Below, in pieces: positions 48,675-58,371 of a DNA stretch of 64,000 bases. Location: contig CAKSNZ010000007.1 of assembly GCA_934476515.1 (NCBI GenBank), forward strand, positions 14,082 to 78,081, written 5' to 3'. The position numbers and the translations under genes were made by a program. Every line of letters begins with the position of its first letter. Positions within the stretch are counted from its first letter, which is position 1. The DNA is from an uncultured Ruminococcus sp. Its GTDB lineage: Bacteria > Bacillota > Clostridia > Oscillospirales > Acutalibacteraceae. The notes below the pieces were generated by a model. The model was not told where the DNA came from, did not search any database, and saw only the letters and a list, made by a program, of their open reading frames with translations.

Positions 48675-49763
48675 CTATTGTTTATTTGAATAGTCATACT
48701 TAATTTTTACTGCTTTTACATCTGACCAAGGACTATACTGAGGATAATAACCTGCAGAATATACTATATCAGAATATTTAAGACTCTTATCTAACCAAGG
48801 TATAGAATAGTTGAAACCACCAACTTTATATCTACATCTAAAATAATAAGTCTTACCTTTTTTTAGTTTTTTAAAGTCTTTTTCCTGATTTTTTACAGTT
48901 ATATAATTTTTAAAATCTGGTTTTTCGCTATATTGCACAATCTTTTTATCAATAAAATTATAGTACTCAACAAATTCAGTATTAACAAAGAAAAAATATT
49001 TACTTTGTTCAATTCTTACAGTAGGTTTGTAGGGTACTATATCAAAATTATAAGGATCACAACCATAGTATTTACCTTTTCCGACCAACACAACTGTAGC
49101 TTGTCCTGGATTATAATTGTTTATATACTTAACAGTGAAATCTCTTCCTTTCTTTAGTACTTGCTTTCCTCTCCTTAATTCAGTAATTTTAAATTCGTGT
49201 GCTTTGCCTGTATATTTTACTGATTTAGGGATTTTAACAACATTTTTGCCATTCATAATTTTAAAATTTATATACATTAAATGCCCATACATATTACCGT
49301 TTATAATATACTCTATTTGACATTGTTTTGCATATGACTCTGCTCTTGAACCTTTATCACACACAACGGCAAGATCAATATACTTATCATAAGGAACAGG
49401 ATTGTTGAAACAATTAATATAATATTTCAGTCCTTTTATATATGTTACAGTTTTGGGAATTTTTATTTTTTTAAAACGAAGCCTATATTCTTGAAAGTAG
49501 GTTTCCCAAATAAACTTTTTTACAATATGACCGTTAAGTTTAGAAGGTATTTTCCAATAATCAACTATTGCTTCCTCTTTTTTTATTCCGTAATAAGCAA
49601 CTACTGTTGCGTATCCCTTTTTGTCTAAGGTATAACAACAATTATTACTTTTATATATCTTTGACTTTGCACTAACTGTCTCTTCTGCACTAACTGTTGG
49701 TACTATAGATACTACAGAAACTGCCATTATCAATGTTAACAACAATGCTAATAATTTTTTCAT
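48675..49763 (-). CDS. Secreted protein with Ig/FN3-like domains, paralogue A
   Basis: 362 residues. The signal peptide is identical to that of the LRR protein, with a duplicated VSAEETVSAKSK-type tail. The Ig-like module is RRGKQVLKKGRDFTVKYINN with ATVVLVGKGKYYG, and the C-terminal FN3-like part is KKGKTYYFRCRYK ... GYYPQYSPWSDVKAV. Lies 14 bp after the subtilase stop, so it may be co-transcribed with it. AGGAGG precedes the start. Function unknown, probably cell surface or secreted. Confidence 0.7.
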   Translation of the reverse strand: MKKLLALLLTLIMAVSVVSIVPTVSAEETVSAKSKIYKSNNCCYTLDKKGYATVVAYYGIKKEEAIVDYWKIPSKLNGHIVKKFIWETYFQEYRLRFKKIKIPKTVTYIKGLKYYINCFNNPVPYDKYIDLAVVCDKGSRAESYAKQCQIEYIINGNMYGHLMYINFKIMNGKNVVKIPKSVKYTGKAHEFKITELRRGKQVLKKGRDFTVKYINNYNPGQATVVLVGKGKYYGCDPYNFDIVPYKPTVRIEQSKYFFFVNTEFVEYYNFIDKKIVQYSEKPDFKNYITVKNQEKDFKKLKKGKTYYFRCRYKVGGFNYSIPWLDKSLKYSDIVYSAGYYPQYSPWSDVKAVKIKYDYSNKQ

Positions 49764-49777
49764 AAAATCGACCTCCT

Positions 49778-52165
49778 CTATTTGTTAACAATATTACCGT
49801 TACTATCTACTTCTTTAGGGAAAGAAGTGCATACTTTCCATACATTATCAGAATAAAGACTCGTATCATAACCAGCCCTATGGGATAAATTTTTGAAATC
49901 CCACAATTTTACACTGGTTCCATTTTCTTCTGTTGGTATAAGCACACCTAAGTTAAGTTCATAAAACTTATCCAATCCCAGTTGTCCACAAGCAGTATAA
50001 GCTTCTCCATTACGGCGACTATAAAAGTTTGGATTATCCTCGTAAATTGTACAAATTTTATTTATATATGGTTTATCTGTGCTCTGATCTTTTGCTTTGT
50101 CTATATAATAGTATTTAGAAAATTTCTTAATATCTCTAAACTCTGCTACTCCATAGCTAACTGCAGTCTTTAGATGTTGTCTATGACGATAGTTTTTATT
50201 AACATTATTAGTTTGACAAGCATCTATAATTTTCCCTTTTAAATTTGTATCCAACGCAAAATTAGTTGCATTATCAAATAAATCTATTATTTTACTTTCT
50301 CCTTTAACAGTTACAGTATATTCAGAATACTTTTTTTCAAACTTATCTTTTGAATAAACTGTAGGCACTTGTGTTCTATGTGAAAAAGTATCACCAATCA
50401 TATGAAAACACATACCAATAGCCTTGTACAATGCCTGATTATTTGAGATTTTCTCATTATCATTACTTAGTGTTGTATTAAAATTTACAGTATCTATTAT
50501 AGCTAGACTGTCTATCATATCATCAATGGTATCCTTTGATATTTTACTAGAATAACAAGGTAAACTATTTGCGTATTTCTTCGTTTCTTTTCCAATTTGC
50601 GTTAAAGTTTTACTATTTTTATATTTTTTCAACAAACAAACAAATTTCCAGGCACATTTTAGATTAGCAACATAATTACCACCACCATGAAATGCTGAAA
50701 TTTCTTTGAATGATATTTTCTTAGATGATTTGATATAACTTAAAGATTTTTCGTCCGGTGCAGTTGAACCACTAATAATTAGTTTTAAACTATTTCCGGT
50801 AATTCCTAAATCATTACCTCCCTGTTCTGCCATAGCTTTATGTTCATCTTTAAACCACAAACCCTTTACATAACCATCTGTTGTATATTCTTCTACATCA
50901 CTTGGGTTTGAATATTCTGTTACACTTTTACTTGGTGAATAATTCTTTGCAAAATCATCATAAATAGACAAAGCATATTCTCCATCTACTGCACCGGTAA
51001 CAATTCCATTATCGGTAATTTTCTTTGATGACTTTAGGATTAGGTCTTTTACAAAGTCAGGAGACTTGGACTTATCTTTTTCAAGAATTAGGGAAGCTAT
51101 TCCGGTTACTTGGGCTGTAGCGATACTTGTGCCATCTGAGCCGTTAATTGTACCGAAGATACCGGTTGACTCAATATTTTCTCCCGGTGCTACAACATCA
51201 AGATTTTCGTCAACTGATGTAAAATCCGAAATTTCTCCATTTGGACTTTGTGAACCAACAGAGATAACCTCAGGATAGGCTGACGGATACTGAACACCTT
51301 TTTCCTTATCATTACCGGAAGCTGAAACCAAAACAATACCATTATCGTAGGCAGTTTTGATAGCTGTTCTAAGTGAAGCTGAGTTTGTGTTTGTACCAAA
51401 GCTCATATTGATAATATCCATATGATTATCAATGCCCCAATAGATGCCCTGAATAATTCTGCTAAGAGGTGCTTCTATGTTGTTATCTAAGGCTCTTACT
51501 GAATATAAATCTACATTTGGATTTACTCCGGTAACACCCTTGCCGTTATCCTTAGCACAAATAACACCGGCCATTCCTGTTCCATGTTGGCTATAATCTT
51601 CATAAAGTGGATTTATTCCGGCATCTTCTTCAATTAGGTTTTCACGATATTTTACATCAATATCATCCGACCAAGAAACACCACTGTCAAGCAACTCTAC
51701 CTTTACTTTTTCGCCTGATGGTGAAGTATCTATTTCATCCACTCCTAAAGACTCTAAATTCCATTGATTTAGGTCTTTTGTATTGACATCTTTAAATAAA
51801 TAGTCCAAAACATCTGTTTCCTCAGTTGAATTTGCGTTATCATTTGAACTACCCGACAATACAATATCTTTTTCCACATTTGTGACACCATCAATACTTT
51901 TCAGTTGTGACAAATCGTTATTACCCAGTGTCATTTTTGAAATAGTTTTCTTACTATTTATCTTCAATAGTTCTTCCGACTCATTAGAAATTTTGTTAGC
52001 CTCATCTAATGCTCTACCACTGTTTGTAACAACTATATAATCAGTTGTACCACTTTTTTCCTCTGTTTCATTAGCCATATAATGTGTTGAGAGTACCGTA
52101 CCTGCAATCATTGTTGTAGCTAATGTTAAGCTGATTAATTTTTTAATTTTTATCAAAACACTCAC
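49778..52165 (-). CDS. Exported subtilisin-like (S8) protease with a metal-binding-like C-terminal domain
   Basis: 795 residues. An export signal (residues about 9-30) and an I9-like propeptide region are followed by the S8 domain with Asp160 (VELLDSGVSW), His194 (YSQHGTGMAG), Asn285 (SASGND) and Ser347 (SDGTSIATAQ). After residue 430 comes a separate domain with AFHGGGNYVANLKCAWKF and KAIGMCFHMIGDTFSHRTQV. Its H-x3-D-x3-H spacing recalls zinc phospholipase C/DUF6765-type metal sites. The C-terminus GYDT...WKVCTSFPKEVD is repeated as detached fragments downstream. Likely secreted; substrate unknown. Confidence 0.82.
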   Translation of the reverse strand: MSVLIKIKKLISLTLATTMIAGTVLSTHYMANETEEKSGTTDYIVVTNSGRALDEANKISNESEELLKINSKKTISKMTLGNNDLSQLKSIDGVTNVEKDIVLSGSSNDNANSTEETDVLDYLFKDVNTKDLNQWNLESLGVDEIDTSPSGEKVKVELLDSGVSWSDDIDVKYRENLIEEDAGINPLYEDYSQHGTGMAGVICAKDNGKGVTGVNPNVDLYSVRALDNNIEAPLSRIIQGIYWGIDNHMDIINMSFGTNTNSASLRTAIKTAYDNGIVLVSASGNDKEKGVQYPSAYPEVISVGSQSPNGEISDFTSVDENLDVVAPGENIESTGIFGTINGSDGTSIATAQVTGIASLILEKDKSKSPDFVKDLILKSSKKITDNGIVTGAVDGEYALSIYDDFAKNYSPSKSVTEYSNPSDVEEYTTDGYVKGLWFKDEHKAMAEQGGNDLGITGNSLKLIISGSTAPDEKSLSYIKSSKKISFKEISAFHGGGNYVANLKCAWKFVCLLKKYKNSKTLTQIGKETKKYANSLPCYSSKISKDTIDDMIDSLAIIDTVNFNTTLSNDNEKISNNQALYKAIGMCFHMIGDTFSHRTQVPTVYSKDKFEKKYSEYTVTVKGESKIIDLFDNATNFALDTNLKGKIIDACQTNNVNKNYRHRQHLKTAVSYGVAEFRDIKKFSKYYYIDKAKDQSTDKPYINKICTIYEDNPNFYSRRNGEAYTACGQLGLDKFYELNLGVLIPTEENGTSVKLWDFKNLSHRAGYDTSLYSDNVWKVCTSFPKEVDSNGNIVNK

Positions 52166-52550
52166 CTCATTTTCATTTATTTCTCAGTTTTTAATTTAAA
52201 TTTCCATTGGCATATCCTTTCTTGTTATTAAGATTATATAAAATGCATAACTAATTTATATAATTCACAATTAAACTAGTTATCTTTAATAAGAGAATAA
52301 CATATAAAATGCTAAAAAGCAATAAATTTTAATTAAAACAGTAAACAATATTCACTGTATATATTTGGTTATTTTGTACACATATTCAGTATTGTTAGAT
52401 ACTGTATCTTCTATATATAATATAACACAAAATAAAGTTGTAAAAGGTTACATAATTTTTGAAGATTTTTTATATTTGGTATATTTATACAATTAATAAA
52501 TTGATGATTTATACAAACTAACCAATAAATTTATTAAAGTAAAAAAATAA
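52166..52550. other. AT-rich gene-free stretch
   Basis: Upstream region of the subtilase gene. A TTTACA/TATTAT-like promoter pair may lie near 52420-52450 on the minus strand. A short palindrome, GATACTGTATC, is present near 52398. No gene or named element was recognised. Confidence 0.4.
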
Positions 52551-52572
52551 GGGTAGTTCAAATGAACCACCC
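52551..52572 (-). terminator. Terminator after the feo operon
   Basis: GGGTAGTTCA and TGAACCACCC form a 10 bp stem (one G-T pair), followed on the minus strand by TTATTTTTTTAC. Confidence 0.8.
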
Positions 52573-52579
52573 AAAATAA

Positions 52580-52738
52580 TTATTTACACTTTTTATTACA
52601 ATTTTGGCAACCACAATTGCAACAGCCTTTGCCCTTTTTCTTTCTACTTCTCATAGAGTAAATTGCAAGGGCTACTGCAACAATGACTAAAGCTAAAATT
52701 AAATAATCCCAAAAATTTAAACTACTAAGAAAATCCAT
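52580..52738 (-). CDS. FeoB-associated Cys-rich membrane protein
   Basis: 52 residues, below the usual ORF cut-off. One membrane helix (DYLILALVIVAVALAIYSM), a basic patch RSRKKKGKG, then the Cys-rich tail CCNCGCQNCNKKCK. The sequence plan and position 1 bp after feoB fit the FeoB-associated Cys-rich family (PF12669). It may bind iron or help assemble the ferrous transporter. Confidence 0.85.
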   Translation of the reverse strand: MDFLSSLNFWDYLILALVIVAVALAIYSMRSRKKKGKGCCNCGCQNCNKKCK

Positions 52739-52739
52739 A

Positions 52740-55085
52740 CTACACCATTCCTACTGCTGAACCAATTAAGTGGACTATGAATGCTACTACCCAAGCAATA
52801 ACACACTGCCACAAGGCAACACCTATTGCCCACTTACCACCCAGCTCTCTCTTTACTGATGCAATAGCTGCAACACAAGGAGAATATAGCAAACTAAATA
52901 CAAGTAGTGATGATGCTGCAAGTGGTGTTAATACTGATGCAATGTTGCCACTAAATAGGACTTGTAATGTTGATACTACACTTTCCTTAGCCATAATACC
53001 TGAGATTAATGAAGTACAAATTCTCCAATCTCCAAGTCCTAATGGTGCAAATATTGGTGAGATAAAGCCTGAGATGGAAGCTAACATACTATCTGCTGAA
53101 TTTGTCACCATATTAAAGTGAATATCAAAGCTCTGTAAGAACCAAACAACTATTGTTGCTATTAGAATAATTGAAAATGCTCTTTGTAAAAAGTCCTTTG
53201 CTTTTTCCCACAATAGTTGAACAACATTCTTTGCACCGGGTAGTCGGTAGTTTGGTAATTCCATAACAAATGGTACTGCCTCACCTTTGAACAATGTTCC
53301 TTTATATAGAAAGGCGATTAGGATACCGATTACTATACCCAGCACATACAATCCTGCCATTATCAGTCCACCCTGTTTAGGGAAAAATGAACTGACAAAA
53401 AATGAATAGATAGGTAACTTTGCAGTACAACTCATAAATGGAGTTAGCAGAATTGTCATCTTTCTATCTCTTTCAGATGTTAAAGTTCTTGTTGCCATAA
53501 CTGCCGGTACTGTACAGCCAAAACCTATTAGCATTGGAACAATACTTCTACCGGACAGACCGATTTTTCTCAGCAATTTATCCATTACAAATGCTACTCT
53601 TGCTATGTAACCACTGTCCTCCATTAATGATAAGAAGAAAAACAGTGTTACGATTATAGGTAAGAAACTTAACACACTACCTACACCATTAAATATACCG
53701 TCTATTACAAGGCTATGTATTGTGTCATTTACATGGGCTGAGGTTAGGGCATTATCTGTTATTGTGGTTAATGAGTCAATACCCATTTCCAATAAAGTTT
53801 GAAGTCCTGCACCTATTACATTAAATGTTAGGTAAAAGACTAAAACCATTATTGCAATAAAACAAGGAATTGCAGTATATTTACCTGTTAGAATTTTATC
53901 TATCTTTTCACTTCTGACTCTCTCTTTACTTTGTTTAGGCTTGATAACTGTATCTTCACAAAGTTTTTCGATAAATTCAAAACGCATATCAGCTATTGAG
54001 GCATTTCTGTCAAGTTGTCTTTCTGTTTCAAGTTGCTGAACAATATGCTCAAGCATTTCCATTTCATTTTCATCAAGGTTCAACTTATCTAGAATTAAGT
54101 GGTCACCCTCTATTGCCTTAGTAGCTGCAAACCTTACAGGAATATCTGCTTGTTCTGCATGGTCCTCTATTAAGTGAATTACTGCGTGAATACAACGATG
54201 GACTGCACCATTATGGTCATTTTTGTCACAAAAATCCTGACGCAATGGCTTTTCCTGATACTGAGCAATATGAAGTGCGTGTTTGATAAGTTCATCAACA
54301 CCTTCATTTTTTGCTGCAGAAATTGGAATAACCGGTACACCCAGCATTTTTTCCATTGTATTTACATCAATAGAACCTTGGTTACCTGTAACTTCATCCA
54401 TCATATTAAGGGCTATTACCATTGGAATATCCATTTCAAGAAGCTGCATTGTAAGGTAAAGGTTTCTCTCAATATTAGTAGCATCTACAATATTGATAAT
54501 AGCCTTTGGCTTTTCGTCAAGGACAAAATTTCTTGAAACAATTTCTTCACTACTATATGGTGACATTGAGTAAATGCCCGGTAGGTCAGTTACATTTGTG
54601 TTGGGATAGCCTTTGATTGAGCCATCCTTTCTGTCAACAGTTACACCGGGAAAGTTACCGACATGCTGATTTGAACCGGTGATTTGGTTGAACAAAGTTG
54701 TCTTGCCACAGTTTTGGTTGCCAACCAAAGCATATGTAAGGGTTGTTCCTTCCGGCAAAGGGTTGCCATCTCCCTTTGCATGGAATTTACCTTCTTCACC
54801 AAGACCGGGATGCTCTGTATCCTTAAACCTATCCACTCTATCGTGACTTCTTGTACGAGATTTGATAGGTTCAACCTGAATTTTATCGGCATCTGCTAAT
54901 CTTAAAGTCAGTTCATACCCATGGACTTGAAGTTCCATAGGGTCTCCCATTGGTGCAAATTTCACAACAGTTACTTCTGCATTAGGAATCATACCCATAT
55001 CAAGAAAATGTTGTCGCAATGCACCCTCACCACCAACTGATGTTATGATGGCACTTTCGCCTATATTCAATTCTTTTAAGGTCAT
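52740..55085 (-). CDS. feoB: Ferrous iron transporter, FeoA-FeoB fusion
   Basis: 781 residues. Residues 1-75 are a FeoA (SH3-like) domain (MTLKELNIGESAIITSVGG). A linker leads to the FeoB G domain with G1 GNQNCGKTTLF, G3 DLPGIYSM and G4 NMMD, then about eight membrane helices with Gate motifs (VPMLIGFGCTVPAVMATRTL, and a second Cys region LYSPCVAAIASVKRE). Imports Fe2+ across the cytoplasmic membrane. The 404 bp upstream are AT-rich and also carry the pckA promoter; I saw no clear Fur box. Confidence 0.95.
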   Translation of the reverse strand: MTLKELNIGESAIITSVGGEGALRQHFLDMGMIPNAEVTVVKFAPMGDPMELQVHGYELTLRLADADKIQVEPIKSRTRSHDRVDRFKDTEHPGLGEEGKFHAKGDGNPLPEGTTLTYALVGNQNCGKTTLFNQITGSNQHVGNFPGVTVDRKDGSIKGYPNTNVTDLPGIYSMSPYSSEEIVSRNFVLDEKPKAIINIVDATNIERNLYLTMQLLEMDIPMVIALNMMDEVTGNQGSIDVNTMEKMLGVPVIPISAAKNEGVDELIKHALHIAQYQEKPLRQDFCDKNDHNGAVHRCIHAVIHLIEDHAEQADIPVRFAATKAIEGDHLILDKLNLDENEMEMLEHIVQQLETERQLDRNASIADMRFEFIEKLCEDTVIKPKQSKERVRSEKIDKILTGKYTAIPCFIAIMVLVFYLTFNVIGAGLQTLLEMGIDSLTTITDNALTSAHVNDTIHSLVIDGIFNGVGSVLSFLPIIVTLFFFLSLMEDSGYIARVAFVMDKLLRKIGLSGRSIVPMLIGFGCTVPAVMATRTLTSERDRKMTILLTPFMSCTAKLPIYSFFVSSFFPKQGGLIMAGLYVLGIVIGILIAFLYKGTLFKGEAVPFVMELPNYRLPGAKNVVQLLWEKAKDFLQRAFSIILIATIVVWFLQSFDIHFNMVTNSADSMLASISGFISPIFAPLGLGDWRICTSLISGIMAKESVVSTLQVLFSGNIASVLTPLAASSLLVFSLLYSPCVAAIASVKRELGGKWAIGVALWQCVIAWVVAFIVHLIGSAVGMV

Positions 55086-55356
55086 AAATTAAATTATCCT
55101 TTCCTTTTCTCCTAAAATTATAAAAATTTTTGCATACTTTTAAACTCCAAGATTATTATAATACATTTAACTACATAAATCTACAATATCTGCACATATG
55201 ATGAAAATTTCATGAATAACCAAAGTAATACTACTTATAATAGATTACTGTAGTGAATAATTGTTAAAAGTAATAGACAAAATGTTAAAGATATGTTAGT
55301 TATTATACAAATAAAATCAAAGGTCAGAAATTTATAGTATTTTACTAGTTATTTGC

Positions 55357-55385
55357 TTGACGATAATGCTTAATTATGCTAGAAT
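55357..55385 (+). promoter_or_regulatory. Promoter of pckA
   Basis: TTGACG (55357-55362) and TAGAAT (55380-55385), 17 bp apart, giving a leader of about 98 nt. GAAAGG lies 11 bases before the start codon. Confidence 0.6.
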
Positions 55386-55489
55386 ATTTAGGAACATAGG
55401 ATTACAGTTTATGCTGAATAACTATAGCATTGGACTGAAAAATACAATTTCTATGTAAAAATTCAAGAAAAAGAAAGGTTGATACTGAA

Positions 55490-57097
55490 ATGGCAAAGAT
55501 TGATTTAACTAAGTATGGTATTACCGGTACTACTGAAATTATCCACAATCCTTCCTACGAAGAACTATTCAACGAAGAAACAAAGCCTGAACTAGAAGGC
55601 TATGAAGTTGGTCAGGAAACTGAACTAGGTGCAGTTAATGTAATGACCGGTATTTACACAGGTCGTTCACCTAAAGACAAGTTTATCGTTATGGACGAAA
55701 ATTCTAAGGACACTGTATGGTGGACTTCTGATGAATACAAGAACGACAACCACCCAGCTACACAGGAAGCATGGGAAGCTGTAAAGGAAATTGCTAAGAA
55801 AGAACTTTCTAACAAGAAGCTTTATGTTGTTGACGCATTCTGTGGTGCTAACCACGACACTAGAATGGCAGTTCGTTTCATCGTTGAAGTTGCATGGCAG
55901 GCTCACTTTGTAACAAATATGTTCATTAAGCCAACTGCTGAAGAACTAGAAAACTTTGAACCTGACTTTATCGTTTACAACGCATCAAAGGCTAAGGTTG
56001 AAAACTATAAGGAACTAGGTCTAAACTCAGAAACAGCTGTTCTATTTAACATCACAAGCCGTGAACAGGTTATCGTTAACACATGGTACGGTGGTGAAAT
56101 GAAGAAGGGTATGTTCTCAATGATGAACTACTACCTACCTCTAAAGGGTATTGCTTCAATGCACTGCTCAGCTAATGCTGATAAGAACGGTGAAAACACA
56201 GCTATCTTCTTCGGTCTATCAGGTACAGGTAAGACAACACTTTCAACAGACCCTAAGAGACTTCTAATCGGTGATGACGAACACGGTTGGGATGACAATG
56301 GTGTATTTAACTTTGAAGGTGGTTGCTATGCTAAGGTTATCGACCTTGACAAGGAATCTGAACCAGACATCTACAATGCTATCAGAAGAGATGCTCTACT
56401 AGAAAATGTTTCTGTTGACGAAAACGGTAAGATTGACTTTGCTGATAAGTCAGTTACAGAAAACACTCGTGTTTCTTACCCAATCGACCACATTGAAAAC
56501 ATTGTTCGTCCTGTATCTTCTGCTCCTGCTGCAAAGAATGTAATCTTCCTATCAGCTGATGCATTTGGTGTACTACCTCCAGTTTCTATTCTAACTCCTG
56601 AACAGACAAAGTACTACTTCCTATCAGGCTTTACTGCAAAGCTAGCAGGTACTGAAAGAGGTATCACAGAACCAACTCCAACATTCTCTGCTTGTTTCGG
56701 TCAGGCTTTCCTAGAACTTCATCCAACAAAGTATGCTGAAGAACTAGTTAAGAAGATGGAAAAGAGTGGTGCTAAGGCTTACCTAGTTAACACAGGTTGG
56801 AACGGCACAGGTAAGAGAATTTCTATTAAGGATACAAGAGGTATCATTGATGCTATCCTTGATGGTTCTATTACAAAGGCTCCTACAAAGACTATCCCTC
56901 ACTTCAACTTTGAAGTTCCTACAGAACTACCAGGTGTTGACCCAGCTATCCTAGATCCTAGAGACACATATGCTGATGTTAACGAATGGGAAACAAAGGC
57001 TAAGGATCTTGCTTCAAGATTTGTTAAGAACTTTGCTAAGTATGAAGGTAATGAAGCAGGTAAGGCTCTAGTATCTGCAGGTCCTACAGTAGAATAA
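55490..57097 (+). CDS. pckA: Phosphoenolpyruvate carboxykinase (ATP)
   Basis: Interconverts oxaloacetate and PEP with ATP/ADP. 535 residues. It has [11 protein letters not shown], the Walker [14 protein letters not shown], the Walker B-like [11 protein letters not shown] and [11 protein letters not shown]. Codon choice is markedly biased (CTA for Leu, AAC, GGT), unlike neighbours, which suggests high expression. Probably anaplerotic CO2 fixation in a fermenter. Confidence 0.97.
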   Translation: MAKIDLTKYGITGTTEIIHNPSYEELFNEETKPELEGYEVGQETELGAVNVMTGIYTGRSPKDKFIVMDENSKDTVWWTSDEYKNDNHPATQEAWEAVKEIAKKELSNKKLYVVDAFCGANHDTRMAVRFIVEVAWQAHFVTNMFIKPTAEELENFEPDFIVYNASKAKVENYKELGLNSETAVLFNITSREQVIVNTWYGGEMKKGMFSMMNYYLPLKGIASMHCSANADKNGENTAIFFGLSGTGKTTLSTDPKRLLIGDDEHGWDDNGVFNFEGGCYAKVIDLDKESEPDIYNAIRRDALLENVSVDENGKIDFADKSVTENTRVSYPIDHIENIVRPVSSAPAAKNVIFLSADAFGVLPPVSILTPEQTKYYFLSGFTAKLAGTERGITEPTPTFSACFGQAFLELHPTKYAEELVKKMEKSGAKAYLVNTGWNGTGKRISIKDTRGIIDAILDGSITKAPTKTIPHFNFEVPTELPGVDPAILDPRDTYADVNEWETKAKDLASRFVKNFAKYEGNEAGKALVSAGPTVE

Positions 57098-57132
57098 TTT
57101 TAGTCTTAACTAACTTTATAATTCATAAATTT

Positions 57133-57157
57133 AGGGTGTACTCACTGAGTACACCCT
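57133..57157 (+). terminator. Terminator after pckA
   Basis: Arms AGGGTGTACTC and GAGTACACCCT around ACT, then TTTTTG. Confidence 0.9.
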
Positions 57158-57190
57158 TTTTGTTATGCCTACACCATTTACACATTAGCT

Positions 57191-57206
57191 GTCCCAAAAA
57201 TGGAAC
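57191..57206. repeat. GTCCCA palindrome, left flank of the CRISPR-Cas region
   Basis: GTCCCAAAAATGGAAC is an inverted copy (15 of 16 bases) of GTCCCATTTTTGGGAC at 62765-62780. The two bracket the small gene, array, cas genes and part of the lone-repeat unit. No transposase is seen. Confidence 0.4.
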
Positions 57207-57292
57207 TTATCTCTTTGGATTACAATATTTTTTTGAAAAATTAATTACAACCGGTTTCTTTTAATATATAATTATCTCAAGAGGTGATTATT

Positions 57293-57706
57293 ATGAAAAA
57301 ATATTCTAATAATTTATTTTCAATTTCCGTCATAATTCTGATAATTATATCAGCTATTGTTATATTCCTTTTCAACCCTATTAAAGATGGTGACAATCGG
57401 CATTACATTTCTGTGAAAAACTATACTGACTATGTATCATATGGAAATTATTTTACTTTTAATTTTAAGGGTGATGCTTGGCATACATATAAAATTGTAA
57501 TAATTGACATAGATAATTACGATAATATAACTAAAAAATTCACCGGTGAAACAGAGGTTAAAACTGATATTTGGGGACAAGGTACATTTAAACTTAAGCT
57601 AACTTCTCGTATTAATGATACTTTATTATGTTACCCTGAGATTTATTATGATGATTTCAAATCCGTTGATATAGATTGTTTTAATTTTGAATTCACTGTT
57701 GAATAG
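57293..57706 (+). CDS. Small membrane-anchored protein of unknown function
   Basis: About 137 residues. One N-terminal membrane helix (LFSISVIILIIISAIVIFLF), then a Tyr/Asp-rich extracytoplasmic beta-type region (YGNYFTFNFKGDAWHTYKIV ... FEFTVE). AGAGGTG precedes the ATG at 57293, favoured over the GTG at 57284. I recognise no family. Sits between pckA and the CRISPR array and shares a terminator with the array. Confidence 0.6.
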   Translation: MKKYSNNLFSISVIILIIISAIVIFLFNPIKDGDNRHYISVKNYTDYVSYGNYFTFNFKGDAWHTYKIVIIDIDNYDNITKKFTGETEVKTDIWGQGTFKLKLTSRINDTLLCYPEIYYDDFKSVDIDCFNFEFTVE

Positions 57707-57735
57707 CATTTAAATAATCATATATTATTAACAAA

Positions 57736-57765
57736 AAGGAGTGATAGCAAAAACTATCACTCCTT
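57736..57765. terminator. Bidirectional terminator ending the CRISPR array transcript
   Basis: Arms AAGGAGTGATAG and CTATCACTCCTT with a 6-base loop; GTTTTT follows on the plus strand and TTTTTGTT on the minus strand. Its stem core is the same as that of the terminator of the lone-repeat RNA at 62796-62821. Confidence 0.85.
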
Positions 57766-57801
57766 GTTTTTATACTTTTCTAATACTTTCAATAATGTAA
57801 T

Positions 57802-57966
57802 TAGGATTAATATGAAAATTCTTAAGGTTGATTAAACTATGTAATGCACCATAAAGGACTTTCTTATCTACAATAGTAGAAATTCTAAGGGTTGATTAAA
57901 CTTAATGTAGCTATTGCCCACCACAGAGCCATCTACAATAGTAGAAATTCTAAGGGTTGATTAAAC
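57802..57966 (-). CRISPR. Two-spacer type V-A CRISPR array
   Basis: 36 bp repeats; the crRNA strand is minus. The repeat starts GTTTAATCAACCCTTAG and ends AATTTCTACTATTGTAGAT, the Cas12a processing hairpin. Full copies lie at 57931-57966 and 57866-57901. A decayed last copy at 57802-57837 keeps the GTTTAATCAACC side but has lost the hairpin. Spacers are 57902-57930 (29 bp) and 57838-57865 (28 bp). Transcription runs from the cas side toward the terminator at 57736-57765. Confidence 0.93.
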
Positions 57967-58094
57967 CCTAACTTTGTTTAACCCTACATAAATTACATCT
58001 CGGTAATTTATGCAATTGTTCATTATGAATATAAACTTCATTGTTTAACAACCCTTTACAAAGAATATCTAAAATAAAGACTGAGGTTTGCAAA
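57967..58094 (-). promoter_or_regulatory. CRISPR leader
   Basis: AT-rich 128 bp between cas2 and the first repeat. It holds a perfect inverted repeat, CATAAATTAC (57987-57996) and GTAATTTATG (58003-58012), and GGGTTAAAC, which complements the first bases of the repeat. No clear promoter was identified. Confidence 0.55.
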
Positions 58095-58370
58095 TTATGT
58101 AACAACAAGCAAAGGCTCATCTTCATTTTTAGCATAACCAAACTTTTGAACTTTGCATGAACTACTTAACTGAAAGATATACACACTATCAGATTGGTCA
58201 AACATTTTCAAAAATTTATTATTAATATCTGCAATAATATTGTTCAGTATTCTTTCACTATTATCAATCTCATATACAGAATACTGCAACATATGACCAA
58301 AACGCTTAATGTATTTTGAAAATTTACTGCGTTTTCTGTCATCAGATATATCATAACTAATTATAATCAT
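58095..58370 (-). CDS. cas2: CRISPR-associated endoribonuclease Cas2
   Basis: 91 residues. MIIISYDISDDRKRSKFSKY with the conserved Asp after the first strand, and the IKRFGHMLQYSVYEI motif. Cas2 is the structural core of the Cas1-Cas2 integrase. It is intact, but its partner Cas1 is missing here, so spacer acquisition is not expected unless supplied in trans. It starts 1 bp after the end of the cas1 remnant. Confidence 0.92.
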   Translation of the reverse strand: MIIISYDISDDRKRSKFSKYIKRFGHMLQYSVYEIDNSERILNNIIADINNKFLKMFDQSDSVYIFQLSSSCKVQKFGYAKNEDEPLLVVT

Positions 58371-58371
58371 A

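Noticed and set aside
55086..55489. Fur box between feoB and pckA
   Set aside because: No GATAATGATTATC-like dyad could be found; iron control of feoB is likely but not visible.
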